Source: Pilaira anomala
Taxonomy: Eukaryota > Mucoromycota > Mucoromycetes > Mucorales > Mucoraceae
Length of the DNA: 64,000 nt
Assembly: GCA_025716855.1 (NCBI GenBank)
Contig: JAIXMQ010000033.1
Location: 1 to 64,000 of the forward strand
Direction of reading: 5' to 3'
The position numbers were made by a program, and so were the translations under genes. Within the stretch, counting starts at the first letter, position 1; every line of letters begins with the position of its first letter. This document shows, piece by piece, positions 11,801 to 22,746 of the stretch. The notes beneath the pieces were generated by a model that searched no databases, was not told the DNA's origin, and saw only the letters and a list, made by a program, of their open reading frames with translations.

Positions 11801-13176
11801 TTACCTGTAAACAATCTTTCTAGACTTAATAGGAGCCCACTTGAAACGCTTCAAGTAGATAGATAAAACGGTCAAACTAGTCAAGATAATAGTAGCCTTC
11901 AAACCCATCTTCTTACGGTCATCATGTTCAGGTTCAGCAGCCCAAGCAAGGAAAGTGGAAACATCCTTTGCCATTTGAGAGGTGGTAGCAGGAGTACCAT
12001 CCTCATATTCGACAACACCGTCAAAGAGAGTACGGGCCATAGCAATGGCACCACCAGGGAAGTAAGGGTTATAGTTCAAACCTTCACGAACCTCAACACC
12101 TCCGGGAGCATCAACGTAACCTGTAAGAAGAGCAAAAACGTAATCCTAATATTTAAAATAGATTAAAATTTGCTTATCCAAAATACGTTTTTTTTTTTTT
12201 TTTTAATATATCCATTTACCTCACCACCGTGACGAGCCTTGGTAATCAAAGAGAGATCTGGGGGAAGAGCACCAGCATTAGCAGCACGGGCAGCTTCTTC
12301 ATTGGGATAGGCTTGAGGCATATAATCAGCAGGCTATTAAATAAATGATAAGTTTTCATATTCAAAATGTTCCAATTTTATCCCTCTAACTCTCGCTTTC
12401 GCTCTTTCGTTTCGTTTCGTTTCTTTTTCCCGAGAAACTCTCTTATAAAATAAAATCCAAAGAATTATTTTACCTTTCCTGGTCTCATGAACATCTCACC
12501 GCTATCGTCAGGTCCATCTTGATATTCGTGTTCTTCAGCCATAGCCTTGACTTCATCCTCAGTATGAGAGACGTCAATCAAGTTTCTCCAAGCAATACGA
12601 TCGAGAGAGTGACAGGCTGAACAAACTTCTCTATAAACTTGATAACCACGACGAATACTATTCAGAGAGAAAGAAAAAAAACGGTTAATGAAAATTTTTA
12701 AAAAAAAATAAAAAGTCTCTATTTCAACATACGAAGCATGATCAAAAGTATCAAGAGGACCACTGTGGGGCCAAGGATGGGTAGGAGGGTGAAGACCTTC
12801 ATCAGCCAAGTTGGCAGAGACATCAGCATACATTAAAGCACCAGCAGTAGCACCAACAATAGATGCTGTCACAAGGCCGACTTGCATAGGGTTCTTTAAA
12901 AGATTTTGGCGTGTTAGTATCGTTTCAAAAAAAAAAAATCGAAAAAGTTTTTTTAAAAAATAAATTAAATCAAAATACGTACAGCAGTTACGGAAGGCTT
13001 GGTAGATGCGAATCTGGCCTGTAAGTTAATCAAGAAAAAAGTACAAAAAGAGATTAATTCATGGGTCAGGGGGGCTACATTGATTTTTTTTTTTTTTGAA
13101 TGTGTACCTGAGTGGTGTTTTTAGCAAATTGGCGAACAGAGCGCTTTGCTGTATTAGAAGCAATCCGAGAAAACAT
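11801..13176 (-). CDS. CYT1: Cytochrome c1, respiratory complex III
   Basis: Haem-binding subunit of the cytochrome bc1 complex in the mitochondrial inner membrane; passes electrons from the Rieske protein to cytochrome c. Six exons on the minus strand (13,176-13,108; 13,018-12,983; 12,893-12,733; 12,657-12,474; 12,333-12,220; 12,145-11,801) join in frame to 302 aa, normal for the family. The first two exons encode a basic, Arg/Ser/Ala-rich presequence. The haem site CSACH is at C101, C104, H105. Conserved [15 protein letters not shown] and MARTLFDG segments follow. A single C-terminal membrane anchor ([14 protein letters not shown]) ends in a short basic matrix tail. The second exon is only 36 nt. 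Identification is secure. Confidence 0.96.
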
Positions 13177-15264
13177 TGAGAGTAGGGGGGGTGTTAATAG
13201 CCAAAATGTATTATATAAAAAAAAAGTGGGGCTATAGAAACAAAGTAGAATTATTTGACCCTGTTGTGTGCTGTTCTTGACAACCCCCTCTCTCAGTTAT
13301 TTCTCCGCCCGCCTGGGTTAATCCTCAAACGGTGACGTAAACAAAACTTCTGATGAGGAGTTTGGATTAAAGACGTTCAGAGTAAGAGGAGCTTAGAGAG
13401 TTACGAGTAAAAGAACTTGGTCTTCCTGGAAATTTAGATTGTTAAGTTGGTTATTGATATTTTGAAAATTATTCAATACATTCTTTTGTTGAAATATATA
13501 AAAATTTCATATAGCAATTGATGGAGACTTAGTATAGTATTGGAGAGGTATTGTTTCAGGCATCTGTAACTATCAACTTTGCCCGAATATGTACTATTGT
13601 TGTGTCAAAGGATGATCAGAAATTAGGAGTGGCTCACGGGCGGCTCACGGGCGTATTAAATCTTTTTTCGATCAATCAAATAGATAAACAAACAATATAA
13701 AGTTTAAATTTCCAATTCTATTCTTTTAATTTTGGATTCGAACTCAAAAGTTATAGAAAACAGTAATCTTGGATCGATTATACGACCTTAATAGAAAGCG
13801 TGTCGAACGGAATAAAATAAAACGAGACTTGATTTCTCAAGTAGATCACACGAGAAGTGTATTTACGTTAGGCTATTTACTGTCTTCCTGCGCTTTAAAA
13901 CTGTGCAATTAGTATTCGAAAAAGATAAACAGCATCTTGTTCTACTGCTACCAATAGATCAATTCTTCTTCCATGTTCAGTATCAGATGTCGTAGTTATT
14001 TCTTCAGTTTATTATCAAACTCTAGATATTACCAGAGACTTTGGTCAGTATTCGAATCAATAACTTTTATCGCCTCTGTTTTATTATTTAAAGTTATCAA
14101 CTTCTAAAATAAAAGAGGGTTAAAGGAAAAGATGGCAAACGAATATTTTTTTTAAAAAAATATATTTTTTGGTAGTCTGGGAGGATGATTTGATTGGTTG
14201 AAAAAAAATCTCCCAGAAACAAAGAAAAAATTGAATTTCAGTCCCACTGTGACTTTTTGCAAAATGCACGACGCTTTACAGTGCATCTGTTCTGTAATCA
14301 TTTTCATTTTATGGGTTTAGACCTCGTTCTATTAAAAAATATTGCTCAGTGCAAAATTTGCCAAGTTTCATGATGCTAAACATGAAACAAACACACTGTA
14401 AAATATTGATGAAAAGCATTTATAGTGTTCAATTAATTTTTTATTGATTTAAACGAAGTTTACAAGAGATTTTTGAGCTTCTGAAAACTACTTCATTAAC
14501 GCCAAGGCTTCAAATACATTACTTCCTTTGTTATAAACAGCAACATGGGGTATCTGAATAACTTTGGGTAACAAAAGTGGCTCTCCACCTTGGCAGTACA
14601 AACACCCTTTTTTTTATTTTGTTCTGTGTAAAAAAAGCAATAGCTTATGCAAGAGGCGGGCGCAAGTTAAATGGAAAATAATAATATAAATAAACGCGTT
14701 TTTTTTTTTTTTTTCTTTTTTCTTTTTTCTTTTTTCTTTTTTTTTTTATAAACTAGAAATAGCAAAATAATAAGATTCAGAATAGAGGAACAGTTAAGAG
14801 GCAAGTCAGGACCATATTATAGCCTTGAATGAACGCGTTCCTCTTCTAGGCAGGAGCTAATATCATGTTTGGTTTGTAGGTAGATAACTTGACCGAGGAA
14901 AGAAGTAGTGTAAATGATCATGTGAGCAGTAGAACCAGCTTTCTGAACATATCGAATGTTATGGAAATTCATGGAGAAGAATACCGTGTAACCTTACTTT
15001 GCAATATTATTGGCTAAGGCTGCAAAAATATAGCAGGACATTTCTTTTGCTTGCCCTGCTATTAAGTTGATATTTCATGAAAGAAAAAAATAATATAGCA
15101 AAAGTAAGTTTTTTTTTTATCCATAGGTCTCTTTTAAATTTAATAGATATATATGCATTACAGCTGATTAAATTAATTTTTTTAGTAGGGCTAAAAACCT
15201 ATGATCTAAGAATAGATGCACTGTATCAATTGTGATTTTCTTCTTTTGCATAAACGCGTTTCTT
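13177..15264. other. Gene-poor spacer of about 2.1 kb
   Basis: No ORF or RNA gene I can support. The part next to 13,176 should contain the CYT1 promoter. It includes a near-repeat GGCTCACGGGCG (13,635-13,655), a T/A palindrome near 14,145-14,160, and a T-rich microsatellite with TTTTTTC units at 14,700-14,747. Confidence 0.5.
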
Positions 15265-16957
15265 CAAATGAAACTACCAACTGGCCTCAAAGCCGACATT
15301 ACTTTAAATGTAAAAGGTAACTGTTAGTTTCCTACTGTATGGGATTTTATTCAGCCTGTGAAGTTGTTTATTAACGTTACTTTAAAAGAATTCTTGCAAG
15401 AGAAGGAACACGCCAACGAGATTGAGTTGTACTCAAAAAGAGTAAATAGTTTGCAAGAAGAGGAAAAAAATGGTGTCCAATTACCTGTTATTAACATAGC
15501 TTTTACTTGTACTTTATAGCAAGAGCTTATAACGAAAATTTTGGGGCTGGCAAATAACGAAATCAGTCAGCCCCCGACTCCCTCCAAATTATCTTCGTCT
15601 TCACAAGCAACATATACTACTAAACAAGGGTAAGTCATTTTTCCATTGCAATAAACATTAAATAATGTGTCTGTAGACGGATTGAACATAATGAGTTTCT
15701 GACTACATTACTGAAATTTAGGCAAGCCAAATGAAAGAAAGTAACCTACCAGATTCAAACAAGTATAAAGAAAACGACAACATTTTTGTCAACGAATCTG
15801 ATTGTTCCATCGGAACAACAATTAAACGCCACGCCTTGAAATTATATCACAAATATCAGCAAAATGGGCCGCTAAATAATCGTGAACGAAAAATCATGGC
15901 GCAAGTAGAATGCAGAAGAAACCTTTTTTTGTTGCCTATATTTTATGCTGTAGTGCTGTACTTAGTTCCATTCTTGTACAGTACCGGCTCTATTTAAGGC
16001 CGTTTCCGATTTAAGGCCGCAATTCTCTGAATATTTTGTCCATATTTAACTTTCTCAAGTCAGAAATAAGGCCACAAAAATCTGAAATTTTTTTTAGCCT
16101 TAAATAGATTGGTAACGGTAGTTGCTTTAGAAGTCGCTAAAGACGACAAGGTCACCAAAATAATTCAAGATAGTGCGAAATTATTACGGGAAGCGAAAGA
16201 TGATATAGATAATTTGATTGATATATTACCTACTAGTTACGATGAAGTATTTACCTGGAGTTTCCAAATTTCTGGTGAGGGTTATGTACTGTGTAAAGCA
16301 TAATTATTTTACTGATCCCTTTTTTCCTTAATGTTTGTACTTTAGGCGTCTTTTGTTATATCTCTACTTCCCATATTGCAAGTGATGGACTCTATGTATC
16401 AATTCCTCAGTGCAGCTTCCATTTGCCAATGATTGCTGCAACACAACCACTACTTGAATTTAAGAAGACCCTGGAGTTTTTATTCGAATATAAAGTAATT
16501 ATACTTTCAATGGCAAGATTACAGAATTTATAGAACACTTCCTATTATTTTGTACAAATTTGTCATTCGTTGATAATAGAATCATATTGTAGATATGGTG
16601 GCAATCATTAATCAAAATAATATCAAACGTAATAGTATCGATGATAAATTTGGTCTATTCAGTCAAAACTCTAGCCGTAGAAGAGATATTTCTCCGTGGA
16701 CTTGTGACACTTGGTACACACCTCACCGTAATGAGGGGGAGTCTTCTGTTATTCCCTCTCATCTATTTGGATGGCGTCAGCCTGCGTCATTCTTAGAAAA
16801 AAATTTACTGCTCTCTTCTGGCAATGAAGCTGACAATGCGAACAGCTCTGGTCCCGAAGATAACGGTGATAAGTATGGTTTTATAAAAACTCCATCAGGA
16901 TGGTACAATAAGTACACGAAGAAGACACATGAAAGTCATCCTTTGCAAGATATTTAA
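15265..16957 (+). pseudogene. Multi-exon hypothetical gene, probably broken by a MITE and frameshifts
   Basis: Coding-like blocks follow each other on the plus strand, separated by GT...AG gaps: KLPTGLKADITLNVK (about 15,268), a charged coiled-coil-like block (about 15,357-15,480), a Ser/Pro/Thr block to 15,628, a basic block from 15,731, an acidic/helical block (16,112-16,273), a hydrophobic block to about 16,494, and a C-terminal block ending 16,957 with YGFIKTPSGWYNKYTKKTH. No family is recognised. Joining the blocks needs at least one frame change near 15,730 and another near 16,620. A small transposon (15,982-16,114) interrupts the reading frame. I read it as a lineage-specific gene in decay, although alternative splicing of a live gene is not excluded. 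Confidence 0.4.
15982..16114. mobile_element. Small TIR element (MITE), Tc1/mariner-like
   Basis: The ends are an imperfect inverted repeat: TACCGGCTCTATTTAAGGC on the left and GCCTTAAATAGATTGGTA on the right. The outermost TA on each side fits a TA target duplication, as in the Tc1/mariner superfamily. The 133-bp body has a second internal TTAAGGCC and no coding capacity. It sits inside a coding-like region and interrupts it. Confidence 0.65.
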
Positions 16958-17532
16958 ATACCAAAAAAATAAAATAAAAATCATCTCATGTTTCACTAGC
17001 ACATAACGATCTTTTCTTTACAACAGCTGAGCTACACGCACTTATACTGTAAATCATAAATCAATAAAGCTTTTTAACCACCTTCTGAGAAGTATAACCA
17101 CATTTGAGGAGAGAGGAAGTCTCACTCCCTATTACAATAATTCAGCTCTCGGCAATTATGCGTTGGACCCAGCACTACCCTTTTCACTATATTTATTTTC
17201 TACATATTACATTTGCTGTTTAAAAAAGAGGATGTATTTATACTAAAAAATAAAAGAGTGGACAAGAGTCCGGTTCTTTGACAGTATTGGATCAAGAAGT
17301 AATTTATGTGTTAACATATAAATTTATGAGTTAAAAATTTATGCTTTTATAATGGAGTTTTGAGATACTGGGATATAAGTTATAAATGAGAAATAAAGTA
17401 TAACGTCAGATAAAAGACGGAACAATCCTCTAAACATTAATTAATGATAAAGATATATAACTAGTATATATCACCAACAAACGTAATAGCAAAAATTGAT
17501 CGTTTAAAACAAAAACCGCTCGTTTAAAGAAC
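16958..17532. other. Intergenic, no feature seen
   Basis: AT-rich sequence with no ORF above chance and no recognisable repeat. Its last 100 bases lead into the duplicated segment that starts near 17,551. Confidence 0.5.
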
Positions 17533-17550
17533 TTGCAACCATTTAAAACT

Positions 17551-17968
17551 CGCAGAACTACTGTTAGTGACATGACCAACGCAGCTAAGTCTAAGATCAA
17601 CAAAGATCCGAGATCAACAACTTCCCACTCCTGGCATGACAAGATAAAAATCTTTGAGGATGCCCTGGTCTTTCTCGGTATATACGCGCTGGGCACTGGT
17701 CATGTCAATAACAGAGAATAGAAGCGTTCTTAAACAAACGACGTTCAGATATATAAAAAAAAAATTAGTTCAGTAGCTGTTGAAGATGGTGTTAAAAAGA
17801 ACATACCAACTATGAAGGAACTGAAGAACTACAGTTAGTGGCATGACCAACGTAGTTGAGTCTAAGATCAACAAAGATCCGAGATCAACAACTTCCCACT
17901 CCTGGCATGACAAGATAAAAATCTTTGAGGATGCCCTGGTCTTTCTCGGTTTTACGCGCTGGGCACTG
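17551..17968. repeat. Two direct copies of a segment with a near-identical core
   Basis: Copy 1 (about 17,551-17,700) and copy 2 (about 17,825-17,968) are in the same orientation and about 273 bp apart. A core of about 90 bp (from TCTAAGATCAACAAAG to TTTCTCGG) appears identical, while the flanks differ by scattered substitutions. Both strands are open through the core in both copies; the plus-strand frame reads SKINKDPRSTTSHSWHDKI, the minus-strand frame SKIFILSCQEWEVVDLG. Copy 1 is bracketed by GACATGACCA and its inverse TGGTCATGTC (about 17,569 and 17,697). Fragments of a gene or of a small transposon are both possible. Confidence 0.6.
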
Positions 17969-18000
17969 ATCAGGCCATTGAAGAACATGAATAAATTCAA

Positions 18001-18930
18001 TTATTAAAAAATTAAACTTAGTTCAGTTGAAAAAATTACATTATGTAGAGAACTGAGGTCGTCATCATGTCGGTGTTTAAATCGTGACATGTATCACTAC
18101 ACGCCTAGCAGCAGAAGCGCTCTACCAGCAAGAGATTCACTCTATACAAGCAGAGACAGGTTGCAAAGGCGGTAATAATGACGGATAGCTTACCTATAAC
18201 ACAAGTGATTTAGATACGACACAAATACAAAAACATTTGCATATCTTTGTTGACACGAGAGTTGTTATATATGACAAGTCTAGAGAAAATATACTAAATG
18301 AAAATTATAATTAGTAAAAGAGTACTCACTTTCATATGATGTATGTACTTACGTGTGTACAGCATTTGAGTTTTCTTTATACTCACCTATTTCCACTTTA
18401 GTTCTCATCTTTATTGTTATGAAGTAAATATCTCTATAGGCCATTGGGCATTACTTTACTTACGTGTAGACGACAATTTAGACCTTTTTTTACTGTTTCT
18501 TGTCTTTAATGTCCAAAGTCGGTATCATGATAGGGCATTATCTTACTTATACGTGTGTTACGACATTTGAGTAATTTTTTTAACAATTACCCCGGACTGA
18601 CTGGTCTAACTTTGTATGAAATGATTAAATCCGGGCCATTTGTTTTCACATAAAACGGCTCCTTATGAAGCATCATCATGAAACAATATTCTTTCTTTGA
18701 TTTTTCATCGTATTTCAAATAAAGGGTCAATTATTGATAAATAGGACATTGTATTTTCTTTTCTTTTTTTATGATATATATCTTGAGAGAGGTGAATTTT
18801 TTTTTTTTGAAATTAAATGGGGATTTAGTGCTTAACTAGAAGATAAAGATGATGAATATTGATTTGCTCAAATTTGTACATTAGTTACTGTATTTTATGG
18901 CTTATGTGAGCAGAGAGAGCTAACTATGAC
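18001..18930. other. Gene-poor spacer
   Basis: No gene supported. Low-complexity T-rich stretches near 18,758-18,810. Two similar sentences containing GGCATTA(C/T)-TTACTTACGTGT-like text near 18,447 and 18,533 hint at a weak internal duplication. Confidence 0.4.
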
Positions 18931-19190
18931 ATTTTTTGTTATCATATTCTTTTTTGAGGTACGAAACTACTCATTGGATATCATACCTATTATATGGCGC
19001 AACAGAGTATGGCGTAAATATTGGATTTTTGTTTTTGTTTCATCCTTATGTTAACAAGCAACAAAATTTGTTTTGTGTATTTGAAGACAATTTTGTTAAT
19101 GCGAACATTGCTGATACAAAAAAGGAATGTGAAAAGTGTAGAAAAAGTCAACATTCAAATCAAAGTGTAATTACAAAGTTTCAAACATAG
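18931..19190 (+). other. Protein-like ORF fragment, unknown
   Basis: A frame of about 84 codons includes RYETTHWISYLLYGATEYG and a hydrophobic stretch NIGFLFLFHPYV, with protein-like composition rather than poly-A/T translation. It has no clear start; a splice acceptor-like TTTTTTGAG precedes the block. It may be one exon or remnant of a larger lineage-specific gene. I do not recognise the family. Confidence 0.25.
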
Positions 19191-19805
19191 TAAACCATTA
19201 AATATTATCCGAAGATATAATCTTAAATTTATGAGTTGCGTTCCACCATGTAAGGACAATAAGAGAAACACACTTACTTTAAAGACTGTCTGTCGGGTGG
19301 TCATAGTTAATGTTAATAACCTTGGGCTCTTATTTTGACTATATAATTTCTTCTCACCAAAATGGATCACATAAGTAAGAGATCATCTACATAACTGGAC
19401 AACATTTTATTTAAGAAAAAATAGGAACGTTCCTGCAACTGCCGGCGGTGCCGCTTGGTGAAATGTTTACCATATATGCTTAACGTTGTTTGTCGCGATG
19501 CTTATTATGCATACGGCATTTATATTTCTTATAAAAAAAAACGTTCTTTTATTTGTGTGTTCATGCTATTTTTCAGTTTGAATAAATAAAAGAAAAAATA
19601 TAATAATATAAAAAAAAAAAAATAATAATGATAATTAATAATGCGTAATAAAAAAAAAGGGGGCATAACAATAATAAAGAGAAAAAAAAAGCATAATAAT
19701 AATAATAAAGAGAGAAGAAACATAAAAAAATAGGTATATGCGTAATAATACGAAAAAAAAATTCCAACACATAATTGATGATAAAAAAAATAAAACTATG
19801 TAAAG
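19191..19805. other. Intergenic, with AAT/ATA-rich low complexity
   Basis: Between 19,590 and 19,800 the sequence is dominated by A runs and TAA/ATA triplets, giving spurious Phe/Tyr/Leu-rich frames on the minus strand. Nothing else is visible. Confidence 0.5.
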
Positions 19806-20731
19806 TTACTGAGGTCTATTTCTCTTTCGAGGTTTGACGGGCTCTTGTACTTTCTGGTATGAAGTAAATATCATTCTTTCCAATTTGAAGGATCGTTTAA
19901 TGTTAATCTGAGAATTGTCTTCCATAGATGTACGAACTGTGCTTTCCATTATCAATCTCGCACGACAAACTAGTTCAAGAATAGCAAGGAATCGTCTTGC
20001 TATTGAAGTAGATGTTGTAGGGAAGAAAAATGACTCAAAACAATTGATACGACAAGTGTACCCAGCAGGTACGTCCAGAGACATCAACGTGATCTTGTTT
20101 TCTAGATATTTATTAATTAATATACTCGTAATATGTCAAACTCAAAAATGCATACCTAGAATAATAAAGCCTGCGATTTCAAGCTTTCGGATGTTTGTTG
20201 GTGCGTCATTGCATACATGTGCCAACATGTCTTTCATGATTTTTGGTAATTTGAATGAGCCTTCCATAAGCTTTTTAGTACTGTTTAGGTCATAAAATCG
20301 ACCACATTCAGCACAGCCGAATTCACCACTTTCGTTTTTAAAAATCATATCCATTTTATGTCCAGTTGCTTTACGTGTCAGCTTTTTAACACCACCCAGA
20401 CATCTATCATAGTTTCTTCCTTCCGAAGAAGAAACTCTCGACTTCTCTCCGCTAATAAAAATAAAAAATTAGATTGAGAAATAACATACGATGATTTGAT
20501 TTACCTTCTACACTTTAAAGAGCTAAAGTCGAATACGGTATCAACACACGACCAAATTCGTCTCAATAAATCCCCCTCTGTTTGGTCGGTCAGGGGGAGA
20601 TACTCTGCAAAATATAACTTTAAACAATTGTATAAGCTATCTTGTACCCATTTTAGGCAGGGATCTCTTTTTGGATGTAACTTTCTTTCATAAAGTTCTT
20701 CAATATCATTATACGTACCAAACTCGTCCAT
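19806..20731 (-). CDS. Lineage-specific hypothetical protein, three exons
   Basis: Exons 20,731-20,505, 20,451-20,156 and 20,101-19,806 join in frame through clean GT...AG introns (53 and 54 nt) to 272 aa. The protein is soluble, with no signal peptide or membrane segment. It contains GDLLRRIWSCVDTVFDFS, a CAECGRFYD Cys pair, and a long helical C-terminal half ending in a basic PRKRNRPQ tail. The style resembles unannotated multi-copy proteins of Mucorales, but that is memory-based and untested. A second frame upstream (MNFTRQELDEIKNFNLKS..., about 20,815-20,733) looks like its lost N-terminus, offset by one base near 20,735. The copy may therefore be a frameshifted pseudogene. A small transposon sits just upstream. 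Confidence 0.55.
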
Positions 20732-20880
20732 AACGGCTTCAGTTCTTCTGGTAATGGTGGTAGAGATTTTAGATTAAAGTTTTTTATCTCATCAAGCTCT
20801 TGACGTGTAAAATTCATGCGTGTTATAATAGACCAATTTAGCTCCGATTCGTGGAACTTTTTTTTAGACGTGTTAGATGG

Positions 20881-21476
20881 GGTGCTGGGTAAAAGAGTAG
20901 TAAAAAAGGAGGTATTAATATCACGGCTCAATTTTATCCAACTAGCCACCAAAATACTTACCAGTTTTTTTTTAAGAAAAAAAAAGCATAATTGTTTTTT
21001 TAAAAAAAAAACAAGTTCTTTTTTTACTTTGGACAAGAAAGAAAAAAGGATCATTTTCTATTTGAGATTTATTAGACAAAATGAATCATTTATTTTTCTA
21101 TAAAATTATTAGACTTACTATTGATAACAATATGTTTTATGCAGGTTTTTTTTTTTTCTTGGAACAATCTCTTCTCTAGATAAGGAGTGTGGCAAAAGAA
21201 GAGATTAAAAGTGGAGAAGTAAGGAAGGAATATATGTAAAAAGAAGAAAGTGAAAGAAAAGAACAAAATAAAAAAAAGATGATTTATAATAAAAAAAAAA
21301 CTTGTTTGTGTGGTGTATGAGAAAAAAAACCATGTGATGTAATGGTGTATTTCATGCAAAAGTTGTAAAAAACCTTATTCACGTGACGATGTGCCTGGTT
21401 ATACTTTTTATAAATCCGGATAAAAGTCATCCGTGATATTACTACCTTTTTTTTTACTACTCTTTTCCCCAACTTC
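20881..21476. mobile_element. 596-bp non-autonomous TIR element with 9-bp target duplication
   Basis: The direct repeat GTTAGATGG flanks the element exactly (20,872-20,880 and 21,477-21,485). The terminal inverted repeats are about 65 bp and roughly 80% alike: GGTGCTGGGTAAAAGAG on the left against GAAGTTGGGGAAAAGAG read inward from the right, continuing through TAGTAAAAAA, an AATATCACGG block and TTTTATCC. Long TIRs plus a 9-bp duplication fit Mutator-like elements best; hAT (8 bp) is second choice. There is no transposase. The interior is A/T-rich with two T/A palindromes near the left end. Confidence 0.8.
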
Positions 21477-21608
21477 GTTAGATGGATGGGGCTCGCGATT
21501 ACAAGATGCTATTATTATTATATATAAGAGCCCCATGTAGTTTTTTTACATATAGTTTGTAATTTTTTCCTTATATGTTCGTACTATAAACAAATCAACC
21601 AATCAGAA

Positions 21609-21908
21609 GTGATTATTTATGTAGCCTGGTGTGACAAAGAGTCATTATTTGCATTTTATGATGGTCATACCAAACTTATTGAAAAGCCATTCCCTGGAGG
21701 TATTAAAAAAACTTATTTTAAAGGTATTAGATCCATCCTTCGTGATAGAGGTATCTATAACGGCCAGAATAGATTTTGTGATAATGTTGCCAATGCGGAC
21801 CATGATTATTGTGGTGTTCATCTAAATAAGAACACCAGTCCAGCATCTGTCATCTGGATCCATGATCATGCAACATACAAGACTAGAGAGAGAAAAATTA
21901 AAAATTAA
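21609..21908 (+). CDS. Hypothetical ORF of about 99 aa
   Basis: An open frame with good protein-like composition: KPFPGGIKKTYFKGIRSIL, then GQNRFCDNVANADHDYCGVH and VIWIHDHATYKTRERKIKN. A TATATATAAG box lies about 90 bp upstream. The His/Cys/Asp content around NADHDYCGVH might suggest metal binding. The true start may be the Met at about 21,631 in another frame or an upstream exon, and the upstream sequence is non-coding. No family is recognised; it could be a remnant of a transposon ORF. Confidence 0.35.
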   Translation: MIIYVAWCDKESLFAFYDGHTKLIEKPFPGGIKKTYFKGIRSILRDRGIYNGQNRFCDNVANADHDYCGVHLNKNTSPASVIWIHDHATYKTRERKIKN

Positions 21909-21967
21909 GAAAGAAAAAATGATAACATGTACATACTGTTCATATTCGCAACTCAGCGCGAGCTCCA

Positions 21968-22330
21968 TCATCTTTTTTTTTTAACCACAGTTGAACTTGA
22001 CAACATCCATATGTTCTTTTCCTTATCTTCTGCAGATAGAGGTAATTGAGTTTTCGTATCGTTGGTAGACGAATTTGAAGGACTGGTTATTTCTGTTTCA
22101 TTATGAACACTAGGATAATCCGAAGTTGTAGAGGCAGATGCAGATGGGGATACTATAGGAGGAATAATTGGGTTTGATGAAGTTATTACAGTTTCTTCGT
22201 TATTTAATCCAATAAGGCCGTGTATTATACCAAAGCTGATATCGCCCCAATCGATTTTATTCTTTTTAATCTCGTACTGCTGTAAATTATTAAGAATTTT
22301 TTGTTTCCAGTTGTAAGTAAACTCTTTCAT
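21968..22330 (-). CDS. Hypothetical protein fragment, Ser/Thr-rich tail
   Basis: The frame starts at an ATG (MKEFTYNWKQKILNNLQQ) but coding character continues upstream in the same frame to about 22,400 (KPKQNILTEVVAQLKPLIIK), where stops occur without a Met. The start is therefore probably missing or lies in an exon I cannot find. The N-terminal half is helical with Lys/Asn/Gln, followed by GLIGLNNEET and a long Ser/Thr/Pro-rich disordered tail. It is probably a truncated gene. Confidence 0.3.
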   Translation of the reverse strand: MKEFTYNWKQKILNNLQQYEIKKNKIDWGDISFGIIHGLIGLNNEETVITSSNPIIPPIVSPSASASTTSDYPSVHNETEITSPSNSSTNDTKTQLPLSAEDKEKNIWMLSSSTVVKKKR

Positions 22331-22746
22331 TGGTGTTTTATCATAGGATTTAATAATAAGAGGTTTGAGTTGGGCAACAACTTCCGTTAAAATATTTTGT
22401 TTGGGTTTTTAGCCCTCTGTTTAACGATATTATACGCGTGAATATATTCTAAAAACATATCTTAGTTTTGTAGTCTAATAGGGGGGAAGGGGAGGGAGGC
22501 TTACCTGAGACCATATTTTACTTTATGTATGAGAGAATAAAAAAAAAATTTGGTAAATTCTATTCCTTTATACTTACTGAAAGGGCATCAAGTCACAAAC
22601 AGAACCCCAAAAAAAAAAACTTCCAATTAACTGTAATTTGTATCACTTATGATTATATAATAATAATTCATTTTTGCTAAAATACCGTAACAATTCCTTT
22701 AAAATAGCCATAACAGCAAATACCGCAACAACTTCTTTTCTTTAAA
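22331..22746. other. Intergenic spacer
   Basis: AT-rich spacer of about 400 bp between the Ser-rich ORF and the gag remnant, with a short G-rich patch (GGGGGGAAGGGGAGGGAGG, near 22,481-22,499). No LTR-like terminal repeat was noticed by eye. Confidence 0.4.

Noticed and set aside
13725..13745. Possible tRNA B-box (GTTCGAATCC on the minus strand)
   Set aside because: The flanking bases cannot form a T-stem and no A-box or acceptor pairing is found.
19529..19770. Leu/Phe/Tyr-rich minus-strand ORFs
   Set aside because: Translation of A-rich and ATA-rich low complexity.
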